From contig NZ_QULM01000001.1 of NCBI RefSeq assembly GCF_003482105.1, positions 1,116,001-1,180,000 of the forward strand: a DNA stretch of 64,000 nt, given 5' to 3'. Below the pieces are notes generated by a model, which searched no databases, was not told the DNA's origin, and worked only from the letters and a program-made list of their open reading frames with translations. The DNA comes from Coprococcus sp. OM04-5BH. Lineage in GTDB: Bacteria; Bacillota; Clostridia; Lachnospirales; Lachnospiraceae. Shown piece by piece: positions 8,164 to 16,412 of the stretch. The translations under genes were made by a program, and so were the position numbers. Every line of letters begins with the position of its first letter. Position 1 is the stretch's first letter.

Positions 8164-8937
8164 TGACCTAAAAATTGGAAATGGCAATACAGGTCATGGA
8201 AAATTGGAGGCAAAATTGACCTAAAAATTGAAGATGGTAATACAGGTCACGGAAAATTGGAGGCAAAATTGACTCGAAAATCGGAAATTGCAATATAGGT
8301 CACGGAAAATTGGAGGCAAAAGTGACCTAAAAATTGAAAATTGCAATACAGGTCACGGAAAATTGGAGGCAAAAGTGACCTAAAAATTGGAAATGGCAAT
8401 GCAGGTCATGGAAAATTGGAGGCAAAAGTGACCTGAAAATTGGAAATGGTAATACAGGTCACGGAAAATTGGAGGCAAAAGTGACTCGAAAATCGGAAAT
8501 GGCAATATAGGTCATGGAAAATTGGAGGCAAAAGTGACCTGAAAATTGGAAATGGTAATACAGGTCACGGAAAATTGGAGGCAAAAGTGACTCGAAAATC
8601 GGAAATGGCAATATAGGTCATGGAAAATTGGAGGCAAAAGTGACCTGAAAATTGAAGATGATAATACAGGTCATGGAAAATTGCAGTCAAAAGTGACCTG
8701 GAAATTGGAAATGGTAATACAGGTCACGGAAAATTGGAGGCAAAAGTGACTCGAAAATCGGAAATGGCAATATAGGTCACGGAAAATTGGAGGCAAAAGT
8801 GACCTAAAAATCGGAAATGGCAATACAGGTCACGAAAAACGGCAGAAAAAAATGACCTAAAATAAAAAACATTAAAACAGGTCAAGAAAATATCCCCAAA
8901 AGCATGACTTAAATATGGAAGATAGGAAAACAGGTCA
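8164..8937. repeat. 53-bp tandem array A (15 monomers)
   Basis: Fifteen monomers start with TGACCT, TGACTC or TGACTT at about 8164, 8217, 8270 and so on every 53 bp to 8905. Each contains TGACCT-N21-AGGTCA, followed by 20 bases before the next TGAC. Half-sites of opposite orientation therefore alternate every 26-27 bp. The spacer text (GAAAATTGGAAATGG and AATTGGAGGCAAAAG) is well kept except in the last two monomers. The region is non-coding. Confidence 0.9.
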
Positions 8938-9239
8938 AATATCATGAAACGCACCGGCACCTCATGATGATTTCAATACTGAAAAAATCTAGCAATAAAA
9001 CAAAATAAAAAAATACTTACATTTTCATGAAAAGTATGATATAGTTGTGACTTCGGTGAATAAAAATATTAATTGGAAACGTACAACCCTTCTTGGATGA
9101 TAACGAACAACACGAGAAAATGTCAGATGAAGCACGAAAAAATAGAGTACATAGTCGTGCCAATAATAAGAACGTGCTAAATGACACATTAAAAAGAAAA
9201 CACACGGATCGTGTCAATCATCAAAAGGAGGGTATTTTT
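8938..9239 (+). promoter_or_regulatory. Leader of the DUF2798 gene with possible operators
   Basis: ATCATG and CATGAT flank 8939-8968 as a possible hairpin. A perfect palindrome TTTTCATGAAAA lies at 9022-9033 inside ATACTT/AAGTAT arms (9013-9037). ACACG-GAT-CGTGT lies near 9202-9214. These could bind a repressor of the following gene; no regulator is identified. Confidence 0.35.
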
Positions 9240-9695
9240 ATGCCAAAAAACAAATTTCAAGACGCCATATTCACAATCATCATGGCTACAGTTATGGTCT
9301 ATGGAATGATAGTCTACAATGTAGCATTGAACACAGGAGGGGTGACAGGAAAGACATTTCTTATGGCACTTCATGAAATGCCGATAATGGTACCGGTAGC
9401 ATTCGTGTTGGAGTTCTTCGTGGTGGGCAAGTTAGCCAGGATGTTAGCTTTCAAGGTTATGCGGCCGGATGACCGCCCACAGTTCATAACATATGCGATC
9501 TCCATATGTATATGCTGTATCATGTGTCCGATCATGAGTCTCATTGCAACTATCTTATTCAAAGAAAACAGATCCTTCGGAACATTTATCCAGACATGGG
9601 GTATGAACTTCCCTATGGCATTGTTGTATCAGATGTTCTATTGCGGACCGTTTGTACGACTTATTTTCAGAAGCATATTCAGGGAAAAGAAATAA
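9240..9695 (+). CDS. DUF2798-family small membrane protein
   Basis: The 151-residue protein has four hydrophobic segments and conserved family features: a first segment AIFTIIMATVMVYGMIVYN and a motif near WGMNFPMALLYQ. The family occurs widely in Firmicutes without a proven function. The ATG at 9240 follows AAGGAGG with an 8-base spacing. An in-frame upstream extension to 9093 is hydrophilic and lacks a ribosome site, so it was not used. A terminator follows at 9724-9754. The palindromes upstream suggest regulated expression. Confidence 0.75.
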   Translation: MPKNKFQDAIFTIIMATVMVYGMIVYNVALNTGGVTGKTFLMALHEMPIMVPVAFVLEFFVVGKLARMLAFKVMRPDDRPQFITYAISICICCIMCPIMSLIATILFKENRSFGTFIQTWGMNFPMALLYQMFYCGPFVRLIFRSIFREKK

Positions 9696-9723
9696 TAGCA
9701 TTTTAATATAGAAAATCATCATG

Positions 9724-9754
9724 GGCACTTGCAGATAATGTGAGTGTCTTTTTG
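9724..9754 (+). terminator. Terminator after the DUF2798 gene
   Basis: GGCACTTGC (9724-9732) pairs with GTGAGTGTC (9740-9748), allowing G-U pairs, and is followed by five T. Confidence 0.65.
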
Positions 9755-9761
9755 ATTGCGT

Positions 9762-9820
9762 TTTAGTCAACTATACTTTAGTAAATTATAATTGACTAAA
9801 TTTTAAGCGGGCGTTAATAT
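9762..9820 (+). promoter_or_regulatory. Promoter and overlapping operator of the first nitroreductase gene
   Basis: TTGACT at 9792-9797 and TAATAT at 9815-9820 are 17 bp apart. The -35 box is part of a perfect 9-bp-arm inverted repeat, TTTAGTCAA (9762-9770) and TTGACTAAA (9792-9800). A related TTTAGTAAA lies between the arms. This arrangement fits repressor control; the regulator is unknown. Confidence 0.55.
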
Positions 9821-9878
9821 ACAGATGGCTTAACGAGAGCGTAAAAATGTTTGATTTGATTTACCAGAAAGGCACACC

Positions 9879-10472
9879 ATGATAAAGGCAATAGACAACA
9901 GACGAAGTATAAGAAAATACACCTCGGAGGAAATACCTCAGGAGATCATAGAGGAAATGATATATGCGGCGACCCTGGCACCATCAGCCAAGAACAGGCA
10001 GCCCTGGAAGTTCATAGTTTTTAAGGGGGCAGCCAAGGATGAGTTGGTTCAGGTTATGCGTCAGGGTATTGAAAATGAGAAGGAGACTCATGCCCTTATG
10101 CCTGAGTGGGCATTTGCCATACCGGACGCAGAGAATACCGTGAGAGTTATGGATGAGGCACCGTGTCTTATAGTGGTACTTAATACAAACGGAAAGACGC
10201 CATTTGCAGCCATAGATAATGAGAAGAGGATAGTTGAGATATGCGACTCCCTGTCCATAGGGGCAGCCATTGAGAATATGATACTTGCTGCAACAGAGCA
10301 TGATCTGGGAACTCTGTGGATCGCAAATACCTGTTTCGCCTATAACGACATCGTGGAATACCTGAACACAGAGGACCAGTTGATAGGCATTGTAGCTGTG
10401 GGACATTCGGCGGAAGCTCCGGCCAAGAGACCAAGAAAGAGAATGACACGGATAGTTGAATATCGTGAATAA
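9879..10472 (+). CDS. Nitroreductase-family flavoprotein
   Basis: The 197-residue protein is an FMN-dependent oxidoreductase. The FMN-binding start IDNRRSIRKYTSEEIP and the core APSAKNRQPWKF are clear, and AIENMILAATEHDLGTLWI is the usual central helix. Such enzymes reduce nitro, quinone or enone substrates with NAD(P)H, but the natural substrate is unknown. The ribosome site is a weak AAAGG. It is a single-gene unit: a promoter with an operator-like inverted repeat lies upstream and a strong terminator downstream. Confidence 0.88.
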   Translation: MIKAIDNRRSIRKYTSEEIPQEIIEEMIYAATLAPSAKNRQPWKFIVFKGAAKDELVQVMRQGIENEKETHALMPEWAFAIPDAENTVRVMDEAPCLIVVLNTNGKTPFAAIDNEKRIVEICDSLSIGAAIENMILAATEHDLGTLWIANTCFAYNDIVEYLNTEDQLIGIVAVGHSAEAPAKRPRKRMTRIVEYRE

Positions 10473-10481
10473 TAAGAAGAG

Positions 10482-10517
10482 AACCTGTCTTGTAGAACCT
10501 ACGAGACAGGTTTTTTG
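10482..10517 (+). terminator. Strong terminator after nitroreductase
   Basis: AACCTGTCTTGTAG pairs with CTACGAGACAGGTT (one G-U pair) around a short loop, followed by a T-run. Confidence 0.85.
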
Positions 10518-10794
10518 TTAAGACAACGGGGAAAATGTAATATATATAATTAACGGCGGGTGAATTTGATCTTTCAGAATGCTTCGAGAGTGTCAAATAA
10601 GTCACAAAAATGAAGTTAAGTAAACGAGTCACAAAAATGAAGTTGACTAAAAAGAACTTAAACGAGCTTTAGAAAAGGTAGGCATTTAAGGCTATGGCAG
10701 ACTTATCTTTTTATTTGCAAAATCTCTGTAAATAAAGTATTTTTATAGAAAGGTGATGGCATTTAATACTATCGGAATATGATAGGGGGATTAT
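10518..10794. other. Intergenic spacer with a duplicated 20-bp motif
   Basis: No gene is evident. GTCACAAAAATGAAGTT occurs twice, near 10601 and 10628, each followed by similar bases. A tiny 8-codon frame near 10756 with AAAGGTG before it is too short to call. Confidence 0.35.
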
Positions 10795-10929
10795 ATGTCT
10801 CAATACAGATTGTTGATGCTTGTGGCATTGACAGATATAAGTGTTACCATGTTACCAATAATGATATTTAAGGATCACATAAATAAAAAAAATAAGAAAG
10901 AGGAGAAGCATGAAAATAAAATACGATAA
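10795..10929 (+). CDS. Small ORF, 44-residue putative membrane peptide
   Basis: ATG 10795 follows AGGGGGA (10784-10790). The peptide begins with a hydrophobic stretch, YRLLMLVALTDISVTMLPIM, long enough for one membrane span, then a lysine-rich tail. It overlaps the start of the next gene by 20 bases in another frame, which would couple their translation. It could be a coupling leader, a small partner of the downstream membrane protein, or chance. No homologue is recognised. Confidence 0.4.
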   Translation: MSQYRLLMLVALTDISVTMLPIMIFKDHINKKNKKEEKHENKIR

Positions 10930-11890
10930 GGCAACTGCACAGACAGCAAAATGTTGTGCAATTATATTTTCTGCGCTTTTACTTATAGGTTTGGTTATCA
11001 TGGCAGTTTATTCGGGAGCACTTATTTGTGTTCCTTGTTGGGGAGTATATTTGTTCGCAAGGCTGTATTTTGTCCGACTAAGAGCATATGGTTATGAAAT
11101 TCCGGAGCATAAAAAGAAGTATGGAGATAAACTGAGTGAGCTTGTAAGGATACAGGACGCAGAAACATCACTTTTTGCAAAACATAGTAAAATAGGAGCA
11201 TGTATATATATTGCTATTTTTTGTGTGTTCATGGTGATTGATACGGTATATCTGTTTAAATGGAATTTTATGAAGGAAACCTGTTATTTTTGGTATGTTA
11301 TATGCGTTGTTTTAAATTTACTCTGGATCGTTCTTGCCGGGATTATGAGAAAACAAGAAAATAAAGATAAATATCGCGATGACGTGGAGCCTGATGATGG
11401 AAGAAAAGAGCGTTGGAATCTTGAAAATATAATTATATTTGCAATTTGTTTTATGGCAGTATGTGCAATTGCCATTAATCTTGCAGTATCTACAACAAAA
11501 TATGTCTTTGAAGCTCAGATTGACGGAGATATGCTGCAGGCAGACTCGATCCGAAGAGACGTACTTTCGGTTATGAAGGAATATGAAAGAGACGGAAAAC
11601 AAGCATCCTCGGCAAGTTATCGGGCAATCTGTAATGGGGTGGTGCTTACTGAATGGAAAACCCCGGAAGATGAATTACAGTGTTCCTTGGCAGAAAAGCT
11701 GCAGATAGCAGACTTCGGTGAACTTGCGAATGATTTTAAGATGGCAGATGGACAAGCACGGATTTATGTGCAGTACCGGGATGGAAATGCTATTGTGGAA
11801 TTGCTAAATCCAATCGGGGAAGTTGAAAAAAATAGCAGGGTTTATAGAAGGATATATGTAGAATCGGATTATTACTCCCACGGTAGATGA
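10910..11890 (+). CDS. Unknown membrane protein, 326 residues
   Basis: I do not recognise this protein. Hydrophobic segments lie at about residues 15-50 (two closely spaced), 95-115, 125-145 and 170-190. A soluble C-terminal region of about 130 residues starting with STTKYVFEAQIDGDM is probably outside the cell. Its short strands (ARIYVQYRDGNAIVELLNP) suggest a small alpha/beta domain. AGAGGAGAAG precedes the ATG. The small ORF at 10795 overlaps its start. Codon use is a little more A/T-rich than in neighbouring genes. It is followed by the LacI regulator's operator, with no clear terminator between them. Confidence 0.65.
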   Translation: MKIKYDKATAQTAKCCAIIFSALLLIGLVIMAVYSGALICVPCWGVYLFARLYFVRLRAYGYEIPEHKKKYGDKLSELVRIQDAETSLFAKHSKIGACIYIAIFCVFMVIDTVYLFKWNFMKETCYFWYVICVVLNLLWIVLAGIMRKQENKDKYRDDVEPDDGRKERWNLENIIIFAICFMAVCAIAINLAVSTTKYVFEAQIDGDMLQADSIRRDVLSVMKEYERDGKQASSASYRAICNGVVLTEWKTPEDELQCSLAEKLQIADFGELANDFKMADGQARIYVQYRDGNAIVELLNPIGEVEKNSRVYRRIYVESDYYSHGR

Positions 11891-12002
11891 TGAAATGCCA
11901 CAGCTTCTGACATGTAAACAGATAAAACTTGCAAAACAAGCTTTATCACTGTCGGGCCTTGGCATATCAAGATTAAATTTTTTTAATATTTTTTAAAAAT
12001 AA

Positions 12003-12018
12003 TTGGTAACGATACCAA
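12003..12018 (+). promoter_or_regulatory. LacI-type operator upstream of the LacI gene
   Basis: TTGGTA and TACCAA arms enclose a central ACGA at 12003-12018, the shape of a LacI/GalR-family operator. It lies 8 bp before the -35 box of the LacI gene, so self-regulation is likely. A second copy lies after the gene at 13122-13137. Confidence 0.7.
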
Positions 12019-12025
12019 AAACCTG

Positions 12026-12053
12026 TTGACAACCCATGAAAATTGAATATAAT
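12026..12053 (+). promoter_or_regulatory. Promoter of the LacI-family gene
   Basis: A perfect TTGACA at 12026-12031 and a perfect TATAAT at 12048-12053 are separated by 16 bp, about 40 bases before the TTG start. Confidence 0.75.
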
Positions 12054-12093
12054 GAAACTATATTAGAAATGAAACAGCAGAGGAGATATTTAA

Positions 12094-13101
12094 TTGGCAA
12101 CGATTTCAGATGTAGCGAAGCTATCCGGTATTTCTGTATCAACAGTGTCAAGGGTCATCAATGACAATCCTCATGTTTCCCCGGAGAAGCGTCAGAAGGT
12201 TCTGGAGGCTATGGAGCAGCTTGGATATGCACCAATGCAGGCAGCCAGACAGATGAGAGGCTCTGGTTCGCAGAATATAGCAGTTGTGATACCTAATATC
12301 ACCAATACCTTTTTTGCATACCTGGTGAATGCTATAGAAAGAACCTGCAGGGAACATGATTACAAGACATTGATCATCCAGACCTACGGAGAGAAGAAGC
12401 TGGAGGAAGAAGCTTTAAACCTGTTAAAACTTCATCATGTAGATGGCGTTATATTATGTGCACTGGAGAATGATCCGGCATTTATACAGTCATATGCAAG
12501 ATATGGAAGTCTGGTCATATGCAATGAGTATAACAGTGACGAGAGTATTTCAACCATCCAGTGCAGACAGTACGAAGGCTTTTACGAAGCTACAGAGTAT
12601 CTTATAAATAAAGGATACGAAAGAATCGGCTACTGTGCAGGCACAAGGACTGTAGTGATACAGCCTGTAGGTGTCAATATCAATACTGATCGTTACATGG
12701 GTTATGCGGAAGCATTAAGTGCCCACAATATGGTTGCAAACCCAGCATTTGTATATACAGGGATAAAAACCTTCGAGGATGGACAGAAGTTCATTGAGGA
12801 ATATGCAGATCTGGATGTTCGGCCGGACGCAGTCATAGCGGGCAGTGATCAGGTGGCGGCAGGAATGGTATTTGAAGCAAGAAAGAGAGGAATAAGAATT
12901 CCTGAGGATCTTGCCATTATGGGAGTGGATGACCAGCCTATTGCGACTCAGATAGAGATTCCGCTTACAACCATAAGACAGCCTGTAGAGGAAGAAGGAA
13001 GGCTTGCTGCTGTTGAATTATTAAGACAACTTGGTGGAGACAAGAAGAAATCAGTTAGAAAAAAACTGAAGCTTGAACTGGCTATCAGACAAACTGCATA
13101 G
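12094..13101 (+). CDS. LacI/GalR-family transcriptional repressor
   Basis: The 335-residue protein has the N-terminal LacI helix-turn-helix (ISDVAKLSGISVSTVSRVIN) and hinge helix, followed by a periplasmic-binding-protein-like effector domain (from about residue 60, with IAVVIPNITNTFFAYLV). It starts with TTG at 12094 behind AGGAGA. Effector binding would release it from DNA; the effector, probably a sugar, cannot be read from the sequence. Matching TTGGTAACGATACCAA-like operators flank the gene, indicating self-regulation and possible control of the gene that once followed. Only a HAD phosphatase remnant is left there, so the original regulon partner may be lost. Confidence 0.9.
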   Translation: MATISDVAKLSGISVSTVSRVINDNPHVSPEKRQKVLEAMEQLGYAPMQAARQMRGSGSQNIAVVIPNITNTFFAYLVNAIERTCREHDYKTLIIQTYGEKKLEEEALNLLKLHHVDGVILCALENDPAFIQSYARYGSLVICNEYNSDESISTIQCRQYEGFYEATEYLINKGYERIGYCAGTRTVVIQPVGVNINTDRYMGYAEALSAHNMVANPAFVYTGIKTFEDGQKFIEEYADLDVRPDAVIAGSDQVAAGMVFEARKRGIRIPEDLAIMGVDDQPIATQIEIPLTTIRQPVEEEGRLAAVELLRQLGGDKKKSVRKKLKLELAIRQTA

Positions 13102-13121
13102 CCAGTAAAAAAATCACAATT

Positions 13122-13137
13122 ATGGTAACGATACCAA
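13122..13137 (+). promoter_or_regulatory. Second LacI-type operator, after the LacI gene
   Basis: ATGGTAACGATACCAA repeats the 12003-12018 operator with one change. It sits 4 bases before the HAD remnant and 230 bases before the second nitroreductase. Confidence 0.65.
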
Positions 13138-13140
13138 AAC

Positions 13141-13275
13141 ATGGCAAATGCTCCTGGGGAGGTCAAAGCCCATGCCGATTATGTGACCACTTCAAATGAT
13201 GATGATGGTGTTGCCAGGGTTCTTGAAAGGTTTTTGATTGAAACAATAAGAAGAAAAACTATAGAAACAAAGTGA
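13141..13275 (+). pseudogene. C-terminal remnant of a Cof-type HAD phosphatase
   Basis: These 44 codons read MANAPGEVKAHADYVTTSND and then DDGVARVLERFL. This matches the extreme C-terminus of Cof/YidA-type HAD-IIB sugar-phosphate phosphatases, which usually read MGNA-EVK-AADYVT-SN-EDGVA. The catalytic N-terminal region is absent, and a stop codon lies shortly upstream in frame. It is therefore a deletion remnant. HAD-IIB phosphatases and LacI regulators often share sugar loci, which fits the operator just upstream. Confidence 0.7.
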
Positions 13276-13366
13276 CTATGGTGTTAAACTATGGATAGTA
13301 ACAAAGCTTAACCAATGACTATCCCATTGATGGTTGGAGGCGTGAATCTAACAGGAGGTAATTATA

Positions 13367-13897
13367 ATGAATGATACATTAAAGGTACTTGAAACAAGAA
13401 GAAGCTGCAGAAGCTTCAAGCCTGATATGGTAAAGGAAGAAGATATCCAGGCGGTAATAAAAGCCGGAACCTATGCGGCAACAGGCAGGGGACTCCAGAG
13501 CCCTATAATAATTGCAGTGACAAATAAGGAAAAGAGAGACGAGATATCAAGGGCAAACAGAAGCATAAACCCTGCATGGGCAGAGGACTTCGATCCATTC
13601 TACGGAGCACCTGTTATCCTTATTGTCCTGGCAGACAGAAATGTGCCTACCTATCTGTATGACGGTTCACTTGTTCTTGGAAATATGATGAATGCAGCAG
13701 AGAGTCTTGGACTTGGAAGTATCTGGATCCATCGTGCAAAGGAAGAGTTCGACTCAGACTTTGGCAAGCAGATCCTTAAGGAGCTTGGAATTGAGGGAGA
13801 CTATGAAGGTATAGGTCACTGTGCATTAGGTTATGCAGCAGAGCCCGCTAAAGCCCCAGCCCCAAGAAAGGAAAATTACGTTTACTATATAAAATAA
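13367..13897 (+). CDS. Nitroreductase-family protein (second)
   Basis: The 176-residue flavoprotein starts LKVLETRRSCRSFKPDMV, the FMN-binding RRS motif. It keeps the central SLVLGNMMNAAESLGLGSIWI helix and the C-terminal IGHCALGYA segment. It is shorter than the nitroreductase at 9879 and only distantly similar. Its natural substrate is unknown. AGGAGG lies 8 bases before the start. A LacI-type operator lies 230 bases upstream. A long hairpin with a T-run follows at 14012-14076, between this gene and the convergent lipoprotein gene. Confidence 0.85.
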   Translation: MNDTLKVLETRRSCRSFKPDMVKEEDIQAVIKAGTYAATGRGLQSPIIIAVTNKEKRDEISRANRSINPAWAEDFDPFYGAPVILIVLADRNVPTYLYDGSLVLGNMMNAAESLGLGSIWIHRAKEEFDSDFGKQILKELGIEGDYEGIGHCALGYAAEPAKAPAPRKENYVYYIK

Positions 13898-14011
13898 GTA
13901 CTATTTATATACTTTGAATTAAGCTTGGTTCGTGAGATTTGATGGTTATATTGTGTCTATTAAAAATGATACAAAATAATGATACGATAAAATTTTCACT
14001 ACTGTAAGGGA

Positions 14012-14076
14012 TGAGCAGGTAGCTCCTGATGTTATTTTTAACCATATGACACCGGGAGACAGCCTGCTCAATTTTT
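14012..14076 (+). terminator. Long-loop terminator between convergent genes
   Basis: TGAGCAGG (14012-14019) pairs with CCTGCTCA (14063-14070), then ATTTTT. A smaller CTCC/GGGAG helix can form inside the loop. Confidence 0.6.
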
Positions 14077-14127
14077 ATAGGGAAGTTTTTATTTTAAAAG
14101 TGAGTTTTTGTGAAAAATCAAATTAAT

Positions 14128-15441
14128 TTATTTTAATACGGTGCCATCAGCAAGAGTGATAGTATATCCGTTGAAGTTGATGGTTCCGTTATTTGTAAGG
14201 CTTGTTATAGTGCAGTCACCGGTAAGTGTCCAGGTGCTGCCTTCTTCTATAGTTACTACAGCGTTGTCAGAAACTGCTTCACCTCCTTCTTCGTTTTCAT
14301 CAATGTTAATAGCTCCTGTAAATGTACTGTTTCTGCTAAGGGTCATGTTAAGAGTTGAGATACTGTCCACTCTGATATCTCCCTCTAATGTCTGATCATC
14401 TGCGGTAAATGTAACCTGTGCACCATTTGCACCGGCAGTGCCCCAGCCATGGGTAGCTGAATTGCCGGTAATGTTCATAAGGTAGGCGTCGCTGTCCTTG
14501 TTTACAATATCAACACCTGATAATGAAAGTGTGCAGTCAGTGTTTGTGATGTAGAACATGTCGCCGTTATTTGAAGTGAGGTTTCCGCCTGTCATGGAGA
14601 AGCTGCTTGTTCCTACATCTGCGTCACCTGACATGGACTGGTAGATCATTACATTATGAACATTTTCATCTGAGCTGGTGCCCTTGGTATCACTCATGTT
14701 GCCGGATACCGTGCAGTCCTCAAGGTCTATGGAGTTCTGTCCTTCAATTACCAGTGCCTCTGAGTTGTTGGCTGTAAGGGTGGCATTCTTTACTGTGATT
14801 GCTGCTGTGGAATATACGGCAGGCGAGTTGTAGCCGTTTGAAGTATATGAACCGCCATCCACATTTACAGTTCCACCACCTCTGTCAGATCGTATTGCTG
14901 CTGAAGAGTTGCCGAATGTATATACTGTAAGATTGCTTGCGTTGGTTGTGCCACCGCCTGTAGTCTGGATACCGCCTGAGTTGTCAGCGGTTGTGGTTAT
15001 GGTTGAGTCAGATATGTTGACTGTAGTGCCGCTTCCGTAGCTGAATACACCGTTGCCGTTCTGGGCAGATGAGGTTACAGTTGCATTTTTGATGGTGACC
15101 GTTGCACCGTTTGTTGCAAGGAGGGCAGCGTTCACACCATAGAAGTCGCCATTTTCGGTGCTTGAGGTAGCACCGGCACTTTTGTCAACGGTTATACCGT
15201 CCAGGGGGACAGTGGCGTTGTCTATCCGGAGAGCATTTTCATCAACCTCACCAAGAGCAAGTGTTACGGTTCCGTTGGAAATAGATGAAACCTTTCCTGT
15301 AACCTTGGTCTGTGAAGCCTCGATTGAATTTGTAGTATCAGTTGTTGCTGATGTGGTTGTAGTAGCTTCTGTGCCGCAGCCCGTAAGGGATATCGCCATC
15401 GCTGTTCCGGCTACACATGCCAATAAAAATTTCTTTTTCAT
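14128..15441 (-). CDS. Secreted beta-helix lipoprotein, putative adhesin/carbohydrate-binding
   Basis: The 437-residue protein has a lipoprotein signal (MKKKFLLACVAGTAMA and then ISLTGC), so it is probably anchored outside the cell. A Thr/Ser-rich linker follows. Residues about 60-420 are rich in short repeats of the type VTIKNATVTSS, LTVYTFGNSSAAI and INFNGYTITL, in the rhythm of a right-handed parallel beta-helix. Such proteins include adhesins and polysaccharide-binding proteins; no catalytic motif is recognised. The start at 15441 is favoured by AAGGAG 9 bases away; an ATG two codons upstream is too close. It is convergent with the nitroreductase and divergent from the membrane protein at 15789. 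Confidence 0.7.
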   Translation of the reverse strand: MKKKFLLACVAGTAMAISLTGCGTEATTTTSATTDTTNSIEASQTKVTGKVSSISNGTVTLALGEVDENALRIDNATVPLDGITVDKSAGATSSTENGDFYGVNAALLATNGATVTIKNATVTSSAQNGNGVFSYGSGTTVNISDSTITTTADNSGGIQTTGGGTTNASNLTVYTFGNSSAAIRSDRGGGTVNVDGGSYTSNGYNSPAVYSTAAITVKNATLTANNSEALVIEGQNSIDLEDCTVSGNMSDTKGTSSDENVHNVMIYQSMSGDADVGTSSFSMTGGNLTSNNGDMFYITNTDCTLSLSGVDIVNKDSDAYLMNITGNSATHGWGTAGANGAQVTFTADDQTLEGDIRVDSISTLNMTLSRNSTFTGAINIDENEEGGEAVSDNAVVTIEEGSTWTLTGDCTITSLTNNGTINFNGYTITLADGTVLK

Positions 15442-15621
15442 GATCATTCACTCCTTCTATTTGTAATTATTTTTTGGTGTTGCTTTATCTTTTATGCTGT
15501 CATTCTAACCATGGAAGATTGAAGTTTAATTGAAAATGTTAAATTTTCATAATTTTTGCCGGACTTTAATAGTTACTATCTTGACGTAGTGACTTTTGTG
15601 AGATAAAGTACTTAATGAAAT

Positions 15622-15700
15622 GGTTAGTAATAACTAACTTAATAGCGCCAAATGGGTTATGGTTTAGCAATGACTAACTTAATAGTGCCAAATGAGTTAT
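15622..15700 (+). promoter_or_regulatory. Two tandem operator-like repeats
   Basis: A 39-bp unit (15622-15660) is followed by a 40-bp near copy (15661-15700). The first contains GTTAGT-AATA-ACTAAC, an almost perfect inverted repeat, and the second a weaker version. They lie between the divergent lipoprotein and membrane-protein genes and look like paired repressor sites. Confidence 0.5.
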
Positions 15701-15788
15701 GAAAAATGAAGCCAGACAGATAGTGTCAAATGACATCTGGAATAGGAAAGCAGGCCAAACCATGCCAATACATGCAGGGGGATTAGAA

Positions 15789-16412
15789 ATGACAGCTGTG
15801 AAAGTATGTATGCTTATAGCTATGATCGGACATCTGCTGTGTCAGAGGTGTGACTGGTTCTTGGCATATACAAAGGATAAGCACAGGATCAATCTTAAAT
15901 ACTTAAATGATAATGAAAATCTTTCAAAGGAATTTGAAGGAGCTACTACAGGATATTCTATGATATCGATAATGCTCGGAGTGGTTGCTATTGCCTTGAT
16001 GGCAGTGGGGTATTATGGCTTGAGCAACTGGATGAGACAGTATTCGGTTATCAGTGCAAATATAATGCTGATATCAGGAGCCGCATTTATAATATTTATC
16101 ACTGCCCATCATGTGTTCTGCGGAATAATCGAGTGGTTCTATATCAAACTCGGAAGAACCGACGCTGCTCACGAGGCAATAGTTGAGTTCTTCAAGAAAA
16201 CAATCTCAACAATGTATGTTGGTTATGTGGCATTGCTTGTGTTCATGGTTACATTGTTTATTACGGTAGTTACAGGAGGCACATCCCTTCCTGCATGGGC
16301 ATGTATTTTTAATACGTTGCCATTGTTCATCATCCTTATCCCATTTAAGCTTGTGGGCACAGGAAATATAGCAGGCACAATAACATTCCTGGGACTTCTG
16401 ATATTCATATAA
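15789..16412 (+). CDS. Unknown polytopic membrane protein, 207 residues
   Basis: I do not recognise a named family with confidence. About six hydrophobic segments are seen. A histidine-rich patch, ITAHHVFCGIIEWFY, and two N-terminal cysteines (HLLCQRCDWF) suggest a metal or haem ligand site, but this is inference. The ATG at 15789 follows AGGGGGA with 6-base spacing. An in-frame ATG at 15699 would add 30 hydrophilic residues but would start inside the operator-like repeat. Expression may be controlled by the twin repeats at 15622-15700. A terminator is at 16565-16617. Confidence 0.6.
   Translation: MTAVKVCMLIAMIGHLLCQRCDWFLAYTKDKHRINLKYLNDNENLSKEFEGATTGYSMISIMLGVVAIALMAVGYYGLSNWMRQYSVISANIMLISGAAFIIFITAHHVFCGIIEWFYIKLGRTDAAHEAIVEFFKKTISTMYVGYVALLVFMVTLFITVVTGGTSLPAWACIFNTLPLFIILIPFKLVGTGNIAGTITFLGLLIFI

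Noticed and set aside
8164..8937. CRISPR array
   Set aside because: The monomers are contiguous 53-bp units without unique spacers, and no cas genes are near.
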